DNA of 64,000 nt from UMGS1958 sp045542415 (GCA_045542415.1 JAZQKZ010000048.1:70138-134137), one strand, 5' to 3'. Numbered from the stretch's first letter, positions 25,765 to 35,512 are shown. Translations and numbers: made by a program. Notes: generated by a model not told the origin, from the letters alone.

Positions 25765-26535
25765 TTATATGCCCGATTTTAACTCAGCAAGTGTTTTCTT
25801 TAATATATTTATCTTCTCTACCTCGCTATGGCCCTTTTCAAGCTCCGTAGCGATTACACCTGCAGCAAGTACACCGTTTGCATATTCACCAAGTGCCCAG
25901 ATACGCTCAACGCTTTCAACCTCTGCAACAGCCACCATGCCTATATCACTGTAGCCTCTGATTCTGTCAAAGAATGTCTTATACACCTCTGCCGGTGCAT
26001 CCGGCGGTGTTATACAATACAGGAAGCCTTTCGCATGCTCTACTATATCTTGCATTCTTACGCCCGAAGCAGTCGATACCATAAATATCTGATATACGTT
26101 GTATTTTTCAACATACTCTGCTATTTCATCACTCTCTTCATACGGCAAATCCGGAATAATAATTCCGTCAATACCGCACCGTGCGCATCTCTTAAAAAAT
26201 TCCTCTGCACCGGTCTGAACAATTACGTTAAAATAAAGATGCAAAACAATGGGAAGCTTTATTTCTTCTCTTATTTCGCCTATCATTTCAAGTACCTTAC
26301 TTACATCCGTACCCTTTGCAAGCGCTCTTTCATCAGCAGCCTGTACTGACAATGCGTCTGCTGACGGGTCAGAAAACGGTACTCCTGCCACAATAACATC
26401 AGCTCCGTCCGACTGCATGGTTCTGATTGCATTCTTTGTAAACTCAATACTCGGATCACCCGTAACCACAAAGCTTACAAGTGCACGTCTCCCCTCTGCT
26501 CTTACTGTTCTCATCTGCTCATCTATTCTGTTCAT
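25765..26535 (-). CDS. TrpA-like protein with a degenerate active site
   Basis: A 256-residue TIM-barrel protein clearly related to tryptophan synthase alpha. In exact E. coli numbering the catalytic E49 is V49 (DVIVAGVPFSDP), D60 is kept, and G61-P62 are A-L. The loop that normally reads S-R-x-G-V-T-G is ITPPDAPAEV, and the phosphate-binding glycine motifs are changed. It therefore should not cleave indole-glycerol phosphate as TrpA does. No other trp gene is nearby. The start at Met 26535 follows AGGAG; a longer frame to 26631 would run through a terminator hairpin. It may bind another phosphorylated ligand. It lies just upstream of rnpB. Confidence 0.8.
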   Translation of the reverse strand: MNRIDEQMRTVRAEGRRALVSFVVTGDPSIEFTKNAIRTMQSDGADVIVAGVPFSDPSADALSVQAADERALAKGTDVSKVLEMIGEIREEIKLPIVLHLYFNVIVQTGAEEFFKRCARCGIDGIIIPDLPYEESDEIAEYVEKYNVYQIFMVSTASGVRMQDIVEHAKGFLYCITPPDAPAEVYKTFFDRIRGYSDIGMVAVAEVESVERIWALGEYANGVLAAGVIATELEKGHSEVEKINILKKTLAELKSGI

Positions 26536-26567
26536 TAGCCTCTGCTCCTGTCTTAATTCATATAAGT

Positions 26568-26606
26568 AAAAAATAAGAAGTGATGCATTTACATCACTCC
26601 TTATTA
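26568..26606 (-). terminator. Terminator of the GGDEF gene
   Basis: On the minus strand AAGGAGTGATG / CATCACTTCTT with a TAAATG loop, followed by ATTTTTTAC. Confidence 0.75.
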
Positions 26607-26637
26607 TAACATACTGCTGTATTTTTGTCAACTGCCA

Positions 26638-28284
26638 TTACCTTTTATCCGACTTCATACTTGCCTTATTGATATACATAACATCATCAGCACGCTTGAA
26701 TACATCACTATAGCAATTGTCTTTACCGGGTTCATATATTGCCATACCGCATGCAAGTGATATTTTTTCAATATCCTCATGAATATATACATTACGCTCT
26801 GCCAGGAGTCTGTTAAGCTTATTTATATAATCCTGACACTCACGGACAAGTCCGTCCTTGAAAATAATGACGAATTCATCGCCACCCATACGATATGTAC
26901 ATTCTTCCGAAAACACTTCCATAAGAATATATGCTGCATTTTTAATAAGCTTGTCTCCTCTGTCATGCCCCAGCGTATCATTAACTACTTTCAGGTCATT
27001 AATATCAATAACCACAACCGCAAACTCAACATCGCCATTCTTGATTTCCTCGTCAAGCTGCTTAATATCATGCAGATATGCCGCATTGCTCTTCACTCCG
27101 GTGAGAGTGTCCTTATATGCCAGTCCGTTAATGTAGTCTCTGTATTCTTTCCAGTGTATTACAGTGCGACGCAGACTCTGTGCCAGCTCGCCCACTTCAT
27201 CGCTTGACTTTATGTTGATATCTACATCAAGGTTTCCCTCAACTACTGCTTGTGCTGTTTTGTTAAGCGCCTTTATCGGTTGTACAAAACCTCTTGCACA
27301 CCAGATTATAAGGAAAAGGAACAGTGCAAGTACACATACCATCACAACTATCTTGTTTATAAACAAATCAAGAATTTCCGCATTAATTTCGTCTGACGGC
27401 GCCGTTATAAACAGACACATTCCGTTTACCAGAGTTTTGCCGTACATTTTCTTTTCTTTGTTATTTCTTATATACTTGATAATCTCTCCGCTGCGTTCGC
27501 CGTTGACAACGCTCATTATCTTCTCGGCAAGGTCCTTATCCTGCGGCGTTTCACCAAACGCTGCATCTCTGTGATGCATAACTCTTCCGTCATCATCTAC
27601 AAGAAATGCATAACCGGTATTATATACACTGATATTATCTATTTCGTGCGTTATACAATCAAAATCAATATCCATTCCCGCAACTCCGATAAATACACCG
27701 TCCTTATACAATGGGATAACGTACGATATCATATTTACATCAATATTTTTATTATAATACGGCTTTATCCATGTCGGCTTACCGTTTGCTTTAGGAATAT
27801 AATACCATCCGACGTGCTCTACATCGCTTGGATCATACTTGTTGATATCTGTCAGTTCCTCCTCATAAAACTCTCCACCATGTTCTTTCTTTACATAGAA
27901 GAGTCCCTCTGAATAAGATGTTATCTCCGGAGTATAGCGGATATACACAGCTCTTGCATCTACAACATTTCTTGCAGCATTTATCAGCACCTTTTCAAGA
28001 TCCTTTGTAAAAATTTTCCTTTGCTCTTTATCCACTATAGTAGAAATATCTGTGGCATTATCTATGGCATAGTCCGCAATAGTTTCCGTCCCTTGCACAA
28101 CACTGTCAAGCATTTTATTAATTATAGCCGCATCCTTGTCTGCCGTCAGCTCTATAATAGTTTCAGAGTCATGCTTCAGATTTTCAATAGCAAACCAAAG
28201 TCCCAGTCCTCCGATGAGTACCGATGATAAAAATATACCTGCAATCATCAGAACAATAAGCCTTGTTTGAATACTTTTTTTCAT
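26638..28284 (-). CDS. Membrane diguanylate cyclase with Cache sensor
   Basis: A 548-residue protein. It has a membrane helix at about 8-30, an extracellular dCache-like sensor (about 35-300, including WYYIPKANGKPTW and VIPLYKDGVFIGVAGMDI), a second helix near 308-330, a HAMP linker, and a GGDEF domain with an intact signature at 467-471. It should make cyclic di-GMP in response to a small external ligand. No RxxD inhibitory site precedes the GGDEF motif, so product feedback of that type is unlikely. AAGGAG lies before the ATG. It is a single-gene transcript with its own terminator. Many Cache domains sense amino acids or organic acids; the ligand here is unknown. Confidence 0.9.
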   Translation of the reverse strand: MKKSIQTRLIVLMIAGIFLSSVLIGGLGLWFAIENLKHDSETIIELTADKDAAIINKMLDSVVQGTETIADYAIDNATDISTIVDKEQRKIFTKDLEKVLINAARNVVDARAVYIRYTPEITSYSEGLFYVKKEHGGEFYEEELTDINKYDPSDVEHVGWYYIPKANGKPTWIKPYYNKNIDVNMISYVIPLYKDGVFIGVAGMDIDFDCITHEIDNISVYNTGYAFLVDDDGRVMHHRDAAFGETPQDKDLAEKIMSVVNGERSGEIIKYIRNNKEKKMYGKTLVNGMCLFITAPSDEINAEILDLFINKIVVMVCVLALFLFLIIWCARGFVQPIKALNKTAQAVVEGNLDVDINIKSSDEVGELAQSLRRTVIHWKEYRDYINGLAYKDTLTGVKSNAAYLHDIKQLDEEIKNGDVEFAVVVIDINDLKVVNDTLGHDRGDKLIKNAAYILMEVFSEECTYRMGGDEFVIIFKDGLVRECQDYINKLNRLLAERNVYIHEDIEKISLACGMAIYEPGKDNCYSDVFKRADDVMYINKASMKSDKR

Positions 28285-28478
28285 TACATGTCAGCTCCTT
28301 AGATGCTGTATAGATTATCGGTGCAACAAAGCTCCTCTTATTATTATACCATATTTTTAGTCACCCGGCGAATTTTTTTCTCCGATTATTAAACAAATTT
28401 TATTCTCCGTTTTTGTTTAATATGACAAAATATGCTATAGTACAGACTTACACCCATAACCGACAGCTCTTGAAATTT

Positions 28479-29171
28479 TTATTCAAAAATAACAAGGCTG
28501 TTTACAGCCTCACGCATAGCTGCATCTGCCGCCGCATTCATTGTCGAATTGATACCTGCCGCACAAACCGATCTGCCGCCGTCAACAACATACTTCGCAA
28601 AGCCTCTTATTCCGTCCTCTGTCTGATATTCAAAAAAGCAGCCCTTATATTTCCCATCCTCACGGATTACCGTGAAATCGTCAATATTTATTTCACCGAA
28701 ATCCGAGTAGTAATCCTTTGCCTGCTCTACACTTGTAAGCTCAATCACCTTATCGGTAATAATCGCAGTTACTACATTGTCATGAATAAGGAACAGCGAG
28801 CCATCCTCTGATTCGTCACCTATCTGTGTACCCGGCGGAAGTATCATTCCCCACTTTGTATCTCCGCCGACATATCTTATGTAACCGTCCTCAACCTCAG
28901 TCACCTCAAACTCGTCCTCAGTTTCCGCAGTCGGCACCTCATTTGCCTCTACACTCTTAACCTCTACCGAATTCTCAAGCGGTGCAATTGTCTCACCCGG
29001 AAGCTCTGTCGGAGCAGTCGTCGCCTCTGTTTCAGTCTCCGGAACTGTAGTTGCCACAACCGGCTTTCCATCTACAATATTTGAACCTTCCTCCTGCTTA
29101 TTGGCACAGCCGCAACCATAAACGCTCACGAGCATTGCCGCCGCAAGTGCAAACGTTATTAATTTTCTCAT
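28479..29171 (-). CDS. Lipoprotein of unknown function
   Basis: About 230 residues with a lipoprotein signal (MRKLITFALAAAMLVSVYGC, lipobox ending in Cys), a Thr/Glu/Pro-rich spacer, and a C-terminal alpha/beta domain of about 120 residues containing WGMILPPGTQIG. Two upstream Met codons exist (29195, 29174), but AAGGG is best placed, seven bases ahead of 29171. It is the last gene after L-rhamnose isomerase and a HAD phosphatase and is probably in the same transcript. I do not recognise the domain. Confidence 0.75.
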   Translation of the reverse strand: MRKLITFALAAAMLVSVYGCGCANKQEEGSNIVDGKPVVATTVPETETEATTAPTELPGETIAPLENSVEVKSVEANEVPTAETEDEFEVTEVEDGYIRYVGGDTKWGMILPPGTQIGDESEDGSLFLIHDNVVTAIITDKVIELTSVEQAKDYYSDFGEINIDDFTVIREDGKYKGCFFEYQTEDGIRGFAKYVVDGGRSVCAAGINSTMNAAADAAMREAVNSLVIFE

Positions 29172-29197
29172 CATTATGCCCTTAAATCCTTTCATCT

Positions 29198-29803
29198 CTA
29201 TAGCTTTGCCTTATCAACCGGCTTTATTTCTTTCCCTTTCACCATATATGCATGCTCTGCCATTTTCATCATGGGTACGTCATTTATCGAATCGGTATAA
29301 AACTCATCAATCACGCAGTCCTTAAAACGCTCCGAAAACGCTTTGACCTTGTTTTTTCCATAGCAAAGGAATATAACGTGATCCTCCTTTGTTTCCGTAC
29401 AGATAAGCGTTTTTGCCTTTAATTCATCCGCTATTTTTTCAAGCAGAAATCTTGGTGCCGCCGAAATTATCGCATCATCGCTGTCTATAAGTGATATAAT
29501 TTCATTTTTAAGCTTAAATCTGTTTTCACTCCAGAATTCATTAAGCAGTCTGTCGGCATGGGCGCTGTTCTCAAAAAATACACCCATCATTTTATCACAG
29601 AACGCATACACAGCCTCAATACCTATCTTACCCAGCTTATAGCGAATTAAATTATACATCACGACAGGCAAATGCACACAAAGTGATTTTTTACGTTTAA
29701 GACAGAAAAGGAAGAAATCAAAGCAGCTTTCACCATCATATATAGTGTTATCAAAATCAAAAACTTTCATATACTGTAAATGAAAGGATGACGTTTCCGC
29801 CAT
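29198..29803 (-). CDS. HAD-family phosphatase
   Basis: A 201-residue haloacid-dehalogenase-type hydrolase with motif I VFDFDNTIYDGE (D16, D18), a helical cap (about 30-105), a SAAP motif II, and DSINDVPMMKMA as motif IV. It resembles the subclass I phosphoserine-phosphatase-like enzymes with an unknown small phosphate substrate. It starts 11 bp after the L-rhamnose isomerase stop with AAGGGAAGG directly before the ATG; an internal Met at 29770 lacks a ribosome site. Being next to rhaA, it might act on a sugar phosphate. Confidence 0.8.
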   Translation of the reverse strand: MAETSSFHLQYMKVFDFDNTIYDGESCFDFFLFCLKRKKSLCVHLPVVMYNLIRYKLGKIGIEAVYAFCDKMMGVFFENSAHADRLLNEFWSENRFKLKNEIISLIDSDDAIISAAPRFLLEKIADELKAKTLICTETKEDHVIFLCYGKNKVKAFSERFKDCVIDEFYTDSINDVPMMKMAEHAYMVKGKEIKPVDKAKL

Positions 29804-29814
29804 CCTTCCCTTGC

Positions 29815-31074
29815 TTATCTCTTTAATAATACGTCCTTCTCGTACGCTCTTACTTCGTCTAACCAGTCAAGACCTACACCCTTGTTTGACTTGCTGCAGT
29901 AGTAATCCCATACCAATGCAAATGGAGCAGCCTTAAATTCCTGTGAAACTGCCAATCTGCCTGATACGTCACCGTCAGCCTCGAGCTTCTTCATCATCTC
30001 TGTCGGCTGGAGTAATGCGTAGAGCATTGCCTTTCTTGTGTTTCTTAAACCGATTACCCAAGCTGCAATTCTGTTGATTGATGCATCAAAGAAGTCTGTA
30101 GCAATATATGTATCCTCAAGCTTGCCTAATCTTACAAGCTCCTCCATGATTGACTTTGTCTCATCATCAAATGCAACTACATGGTCACTATCCCATCTGA
30201 TCGGACGTGATACATGAAGAAGTACATGATCACTGAATGCATAGCAAGCACCAAGCTTAGCTGAAACAACCTCTGTCGGGTGGTAGTGACCTGTATCGAG
30301 AGTCATAATGATATGGTCAACATTCTTGCTCATTACATAACCCATGCAGAACTCGTGTGAACCGGCTGTAAATGACTCTGCACCGATACCGAATACCTTT
30401 GACTCGATACCGTCCATAACGCCCTCTACATCCTTTGTAGCCTCAAAGATTTCGTCATAGCTCTTCTTTAACTGTAATCTCGGTGTAAGTGTGTCAATCG
30501 GGAACTCCTTGTCACCGTCCGGTGTCCAGTGGTTGATTACACAAACCTTACCTGTTCTCTTGTAGAAATACTCACCAATTCTACGGCAAGCGATACCGTG
30601 CTTAACCCAGAACTTTCTTACCTCTTCATCAGCTGATGAAAGTGTAGCCTTTTCACTTAACGGGTGTGAGAAATATGTCGGGTTAAAATCAAGACCGATA
30701 CCCTTTTCTACAGCCCAGTCTGCCCAGTTCTTAAAGTTCTCCTCGCTTATAGCGTCACGGTCAACAAATGTGTCAGCCTCCATATAGTTAGCATGTACAT
30801 TAACCTTTAACTCACCCGGAATATATTCCATTGCCTTATCGATATCAGCTCTTAACTGCTCCGGAGTCTTTGCTGCACCCGGATAGTTACCTGTTGTCTG
30901 GATACCGCCGGTTAAACCGCCCTCTTTCTTTTCGAAGCCGATAACGTCATCACCCTGCCAGCAGTGCATTGAAATAGGAGTCTTGTCACAGATCTCAATC
31001 ATCTTGTCAACATCAATGCCGTACTGAGCATAATACTCTTTTGCTAATTCATAGCCTTTTTCTAAATCATACAT
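29815..31074 (-). CDS. rhaA: L-rhamnose isomerase
   Basis: A 419-residue protein of normal length for RhaA, which converts L-rhamnose to L-rhamnulose in the cytoplasm. Family signatures include ISMHCWQGDDVIGFE (34-48), LKVNVHANY, DFNPTYFSHP, and TLDTGHYHPTE, which holds metal ligands. A rhamnulokinase and aldolase are not in the window. Rhamnose is the backbone sugar of rhamnogalacturonan I, which fits the pectin genes around. AGGAG stands ahead of the ATG. Codon use (ACA-, CTT-, GCA-rich) suggests strong expression. Confidence 0.95.
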   Translation of the reverse strand: MYDLEKGYELAKEYYAQYGIDVDKMIEICDKTPISMHCWQGDDVIGFEKKEGGLTGGIQTTGNYPGAAKTPEQLRADIDKAMEYIPGELKVNVHANYMEADTFVDRDAISEENFKNWADWAVEKGIGLDFNPTYFSHPLSEKATLSSADEEVRKFWVKHGIACRRIGEYFYKRTGKVCVINHWTPDGDKEFPIDTLTPRLQLKKSYDEIFEATKDVEGVMDGIESKVFGIGAESFTAGSHEFCMGYVMSKNVDHIIMTLDTGHYHPTEVVSAKLGACYAFSDHVLLHVSRPIRWDSDHVVAFDDETKSIMEELVRLGKLEDTYIATDFFDASINRIAAWVIGLRNTRKAMLYALLQPTEMMKKLEADGDVSGRLAVSQEFKAAPFALVWDYYCSKSNKGVGLDWLDEVRAYEKDVLLKR

Positions 31075-31165
31075 TGGTTTACACCTCTCCTTAAAATTTT
31101 TAGATAATTATATTATATATGATTTAATGATATTTTGCAAGTGTTTTTACGATTTTTTTGTCTTT

Positions 31166-32410
31166 TTATTCTAAATCTTCAATATTTATATTTTTTGTAT
31201 GCTCCGTATGCTCCCATTCACGGTTTTTGTAGCCCAGCATCCCCTGAATTGCAATCGGAATCCATGTCAGATTATACACACCGTACAGTACAAAATACCA
31301 CAGCATTTTAAGTGTCATTTCCCTGCGTTCGTACCAGATTACAAACGGAACATAGCAAATCTGTAATACCGTTATTATATTCCACAGCAGCGGATTACCG
31401 AAAAGATACGAAAGCTGTATAAAACCGATATTTCCGTCCGGATAAAAGGTCTGAGCATACGAGAAAAACATAATTATCGCCAATGCTATAATTCTTATCG
31501 GCTGCACAAGATACACCGCACAGTCAATACAGCTCCAGCGTCCCTCCTTTATTCCCGTCCTTACAAGACTGAAAAAGTAACGCGACGCAACATCGCAATG
31601 CCCACGCATCCATCTTACACGCTGCCGCCACGACTGCTTCAGCGTCAGAGGCTTTTCGTCATATACCCTTGCATTATAATTAAAAGCTATTTTTTCTCCG
31701 CTTAAAGACAGCTTCATTGTAAATTCCATGTCTTCAGTAAGGCATGTTGCACCCCAGCCAAGCCTTTTTAGCGTTTCGCATTCTATAATAAATCCCGTAC
31801 CCGACAGCTCACAGCACATACCAAGTTTATACCGGGGCAGCTGAAATATGCGGTTCACACCCCAGAAGCAATATGAATATGCCGCACTTATCCATGTATC
31901 ATACGGGTTCTTACTGTCAAGAAATCCCTGAACAACCTTAAAGCCCTTGTTTGCACTTTCGTTCATTTCACCCAAAAAAGCGGCATCCGCAAGGTTATCT
32001 GCATCAAATACCGAAATATAATCGTATTTTTTATCCATTTTAAACAGCTTTTCAAAAAACCACTCAAGTGCATATCCCTTGCCACGTTTCTTATCATCAA
32101 AACGCACATACACCGATGCACCCTCCGCTTCTGCAATTTCAGCCGTTGCATCGGTGCAGTTATCTGCTATAACAAAAATATCATATGCTTCATCCGGATA
32201 GTCAAGCTTTTTCAGCGACCGTATAAGCGAAGCAATTACCGTTTCCTCGTTATGTGCGGCAATAATCAATGCAAAGCGGTTAACTTTATCGCTTCTTTTT
32301 GTATTTTTATCCTTCAACGGCAAAAATCCCACAAGACCAACCGCCAGATAATACAAGCCTATCGGCACGGCTATGAGCTGCAAGATTATGCTTATTACTG
32401 TAATTACCAT
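31166..32410 (-). CDS. Processive-type membrane glycosyltransferase (GT2)
   Basis: A 414-residue protein with an N-terminal membrane helix (5-27), a cytoplasmic GT2 domain and three to four C-terminal helices (about 290-400). Catalytic motifs are AAHNEE (51-56), DAD (136-138), ED (226-227) and QRVRW (263-267), as in cellulose/hyaluronan-synthase-like enzymes that polymerise and export a sugar chain. The product is unknown. AAGGA precedes the ATG. It is a single gene, divergent from spoIIID. Confidence 0.85.
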   Translation of the reverse strand: MVITVISIILQLIAVPIGLYYLAVGLVGFLPLKDKNTKRSDKVNRFALIIAAHNEETVIASLIRSLKKLDYPDEAYDIFVIADNCTDATAEIAEAEGASVYVRFDDKKRGKGYALEWFFEKLFKMDKKYDYISVFDADNLADAAFLGEMNESANKGFKVVQGFLDSKNPYDTWISAAYSYCFWGVNRIFQLPRYKLGMCCELSGTGFIIECETLKRLGWGATCLTEDMEFTMKLSLSGEKIAFNYNARVYDEKPLTLKQSWRQRVRWMRGHCDVASRYFFSLVRTGIKEGRWSCIDCAVYLVQPIRIIALAIIMFFSYAQTFYPDGNIGFIQLSYLFGNPLLWNIITVLQICYVPFVIWYERREMTLKMLWYFVLYGVYNLTWIPIAIQGMLGYKNREWEHTEHTKNINIEDLE

Positions 32411-32580
32411 TATTGCATTCCTTAAAAATATACTGTTATTTTTCTGTTATACCCCGATTATATCATTTTTTTGCATTTGTGTCAAATCATATATTTTCGT
32501 CCGCGTGTCATACGCTGACATTCCTTTGCATAGAATGGTACAAATCTGCGGTTTTATCCGCACCGGTGGCGAGGTATAAT

Positions 32581-32847
32581 ATGAAAGACTATATTGCACA
32601 ACGTGCCGTTGACCTGGCACATTACATAATCGACAACAACTCAACCGTCCGCAAGACTGCCCGTGTCTTTAACGTATCCAAATCAACAGTTCACAAGGAT
32701 ATACACGACAGGCTACAGACACTTAATCCGGAGCTTTACCGCAAAGCACAGCGGGTACTTGAAGTCAACAAAGCAGAACGACACCTACGAGGAGGTATGG
32801 CTACTAAGGCGAAGTATAGTAAGAGGAGAAATGTTTTATCTGATTAG
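32581..32847 (+). CDS. spoIIID: Sporulation transcription factor SpoIIID
   Basis: An 88-residue protein of normal SpoIIID length. The helix-turn-helix is VRKTARVFNVSKSTVHKDIH, followed by the basic C-terminal helix. SpoIIID adjusts sigma-E-dependent gene expression in the mother cell during endospore formation. I start at 32581 (GAGG six bases ahead); the frame is open further upstream but without a ribosome site. Its presence indicates a spore-forming lineage. A terminator shared with the convergent NlpC gene follows. Confidence 0.93.
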   Translation: MKDYIAQRAVDLAHYIIDNNSTVRKTARVFNVSKSTVHKDIHDRLQTLNPELYRKAQRVLEVNKAERHLRGGMATKAKYSKRRNVLSD

Positions 32848-32854
32848 CTGTAAC

Positions 32855-32892
32855 AGTAAAAAAGACAGTTCATACGAACTGTCTTTTTTACT
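32855..32892. terminator. Bidirectional terminator between spoIIID and the NlpC/P60 gene
   Basis: Perfect hairpin AAAAAAGACAGTT-CATAC-AACTGTCTTTTTT, with A and T tracts that serve both strands. Confidence 0.9.
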
Positions 32893-32894
32893 GA

Positions 32895-34226
32895 TTAATA
32901 AACTCTCTTTGCTCCGATATATCTGTCGTTGTAATATCCCGAATCAATTGTAGTGTACATAATGCTCTTACCTGTTGACGGTGAGTGAATCATCATACCG
33001 TCACCTACATACATACCTACATGAGTTGCGTAATTGCCTGAACCGAAGAATACAAGGTCTCCCGGCTGAAGCTGACTTCTTGATACGGATACACCACTCT
33101 TCTTGAGCTGATCGTCGGCTACTCTTGCAATTGAAATTCCGTTCTGCTTGCATACATACTGTACGAAGCCCGAACAGTCAAAGCCTGCCGGTGTTGTGCC
33201 ACCCCATACATACGGAGTACCAAGATACTCTGCTGCTGTATCTATAAGCTGCTGTGCAATCGGATTTTCCGCTACATATGCAGCTTCCTTTTCCGGTGAA
33301 CGCTTTGCAGCCTTGTACTTGAAATCTACCGGTACGCTGTAGCACTCTGAACCGTCTGCAAGAACTGCACCTACGATTATTGAGTAGTACTTTCCTACCT
33401 TAAGCTTTGCTGATTCTACGGTTGCACTTGTAAGATTAGTCTCGTATTTCTCAACAAGCTCTCCGTCAGAATTCTTTATCATATAAATATAATTTATCGC
33501 ATCCTCAGTTCCTGTCCATTCAATATCGAATGCACCCTCCTCGATTTCTGCATCCTCCTCCGGCAATGTGATTACCGGAAGTGCCAGCTCGTATCCCGAA
33601 GCGTCACCGAACTGAGCATATGAACGATTAACACTTGCAATAGCCTGCTCTCTTGTTGTTGCACCTGTCGGAGCAAACTGAGTATCTGTAACACCGTTCA
33701 TTAATGAATAGTTAAGAGTTGTAATAACTGATGACTTCGCCCATTCGCTCACCTTTGAGCTGTCCTTAAAGCAATCAATTACATATGTATCTGTACCGTC
33801 TGACAGGCTGAAATCAACCTCGCTTGCTGTAAGTGTACTTACAAGCATCTTTGCCATTTCTTCTCTGGTTACAAGTCTGTCCGGAGTGAATGTATCCTCA
33901 CTTGTTCCCGATACAAGACCGTAGCAATATGCCTGAGATACCGCAAGGTTATCCGTATCCTTGAACGGAGATGTTGACGGTACTATTAAATCTGTTTCAT
34001 TTGTAAGCTTCTTATATAAATTTACTGCTAATTCGCAGAACTCCTGTCTTGTGATATTCTTTGTCATATTATTTGATACTACCGAATATGAACAAAGACC
34101 TGCAGCATTTGCCGATTCGTATTCCGAAATAGCCCAGCCGCTTAAATCTGCCGCATACGCATTGCTTCCCAACACTGCAGCTGCTGATATTAAAGCAAAG
34201 GCGATTGCCTTTCTGATAATATTCAA
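32895..34226 (-). CDS. SLH-domain NlpC/P60 cell-wall hydrolase (TTG start)
   Basis: A 443-residue exported protein. It has a signal peptide, three S-layer-homology repeats (about 27-205; FTPDRLVTREEMAKML and FAPTGATTREQA are typical), a fibronectin-like linker and a C-terminal NlpC/P60 peptidase. C351 in FDCSGF, H402 in THVGMYVGDG and H414 form the expected active site for cutting stem peptides of peptidoglycan. I start at a TTG (34226) because AGGAGAGG lies eight bases ahead and a consensus promoter at 34318-34346 begins transcription near 34311, only a few bases before the first possible ATG. The SLH repeats should hold it on the wall. Confidence 0.9.
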   Translation of the reverse strand: MNIIRKAIAFALISAAAVLGSNAYAADLSGWAISEYESANAAGLCSYSVVSNNMTKNITRQEFCELAVNLYKKLTNETDLIVPSTSPFKDTDNLAVSQAYCYGLVSGTSEDTFTPDRLVTREEMAKMLVSTLTASEVDFSLSDGTDTYVIDCFKDSSKVSEWAKSSVITTLNYSLMNGVTDTQFAPTGATTREQAIASVNRSYAQFGDASGYELALPVITLPEEDAEIEEGAFDIEWTGTEDAINYIYMIKNSDGELVEKYETNLTSATVESAKLKVGKYYSIIVGAVLADGSECYSVPVDFKYKAAKRSPEKEAAYVAENPIAQQLIDTAAEYLGTPYVWGGTTPAGFDCSGFVQYVCKQNGISIARVADDQLKKSGVSVSRSQLQPGDLVFFGSGNYATHVGMYVGDGMMIHSPSTGKSIMYTTIDSGYYNDRYIGAKRVY

Positions 34227-34317
34227 GATAATTTCCTCTCCTTTTCTTTTCTTAGTGCTTCGCTTTTGACTGACACTCTTACAAGATCCGTGTGTGTTGT
34301 TATCCATATTGATTACT

Positions 34318-34346
34318 ATTTTAGCAGAAAACCCCCATATTGTCAA
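34318..34346 (-). promoter_or_regulatory. Promoter of the SLH-NlpC/P60 gene
   Basis: On the minus strand TTGACA (34346-34341), 17 bases, TAAAAT (34323-34318). The -35 is perfect. Confidence 0.75.
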
Positions 34347-34661
34347 GGCTTTTATTAAAATGTTTTACAGAAGTTAAAATTTTTGTTAAAAACCTTTAAA
34401 ATAACTGCAATGGTTTTGTAAGGTACTACCAACCATTTTGAAATTTATTTGTAATATTTCTGTAATATTATTGTAGGCATATATCAAAGTGTATAATTAC
34501 CATGCTTGTTTTTTGTTTGTTTTAACCTAATTTTTTAGTTTTTGTCTGCATGTTTATTTAAGGAAAATCAAATTGTTAAAAAAGTGTTACATTTGTTTTA
34601 AATGCTATGATAAATGCAGTAAATTACACTTTTCCGTTCTCTTTTTCCTCTGAATCCTATA
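34347..34661. other. AT-rich intergenic region
   Basis: About 315 bases between the divergent NlpC and lipoprotein promoters. It is very AT-rich and contains many T runs, but I see no gene, structured RNA or repeat in it. Confidence 0.6.
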
Positions 34662-34690
34662 TTTACAACACTAATTTTTTGTGTTATAAT
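34662..34690 (+). promoter_or_regulatory. Promoter of the lipoprotein and ECF genes
   Basis: TTTACA (34662-34667), 17 bases, TATAAT (34685-34690), about 30 bases before the ATG at 34721. Confidence 0.65.
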
Positions 34691-34720
34691 AATATCAACT
34701 ATTTACAAGGAGACAGTCCA

Positions 34721-35512
34721 ATGAAAAACATCATTTCAATATTAATTACATTTATAACATCTCTTACTTTATGCTCATGCTCGTGCGATAAAATCACGCC
34801 CGAACAGCAGAGCAATGCCGATTTTTCACAAACTGCCGGAGTATGGCGCGAGGGCGGTGCAAACGAAACTCCTGCATTGGTTATGGACGGTGCCGGTGCT
34901 GTCACCTCCCTTTATCCGGACGGCTCGAAAGAATTTGACGGATATCTCGGATATGACCCCGAAGAGGATTCATACGCCATATATACCGACGCTGACGAGT
35001 TCATAACCGATTTTTACTTTGACTCTGATATACAGCTCCATATCGGCGACGATACCGAATTTATTTACATAAAGTCGGATGATGCTCTGACCTACCCGGT
35101 ATTAAGCTACAAAGGAGCCGTTGTATTCACTCCCACAACCGAATCCCATCCCGACAAAAACGGCGAATATTATTATACCTATCTCGACGAAAGCAAAACA
35201 CTTTCTTGCGTCAACACCTGCTTTGCTTCAACCATTGAGAGCAGCGAAATCATTGAGCAGTATATCGTCAGGTGCATTACAGAGCTGTGCGAGGGAGATA
35301 TAAGCAATGTTGTTATTGAAGAAAATATAGAATATACAAACAAAATAGGCGAGCATGTATATATCGTATCATGGTGCAGCAAGGATATTAATTGGTATTC
35401 TTTCTTCTTTAATACCGATACCCATACATATATGTATTCTCTCTCCTCCCCGTCAGGCAAAAACATTCCGTACGAAAGCATATTCTCCGCCCTGTCCCCG
35501 GATGCTGAATAA
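34721..35512 (+). CDS. Lipoprotein of unknown function
   Basis: A 263-residue protein with a lipoprotein signal (MKNIISILITFITSLTLCSC) and a beta-rich body without a family I know. AAGGAG precedes the ATG; the frame is open 114 bases upstream but that part includes the promoter. The body has many Asp, Glu and Tyr residues and four Cys, with short repeated phrases such as DGYLGYDPEEDSY. It lies 23 bp ahead of the ECF transporter gene, so it could be an accessory of uptake, but this is only positional. Confidence 0.7.
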   Translation: MKNIISILITFITSLTLCSCSCDKITPEQQSNADFSQTAGVWREGGANETPALVMDGAGAVTSLYPDGSKEFDGYLGYDPEEDSYAIYTDADEFITDFYFDSDIQLHIGDDTEFIYIKSDDALTYPVLSYKGAVVFTPTTESHPDKNGEYYYTYLDESKTLSCVNTCFASTIESSEIIEQYIVRCITELCEGDISNVVIEENIEYTNKIGEHVYIVSWCSKDINWYSFFFNTDTHTYMYSLSSPSGKNIPYESIFSALSPDAE

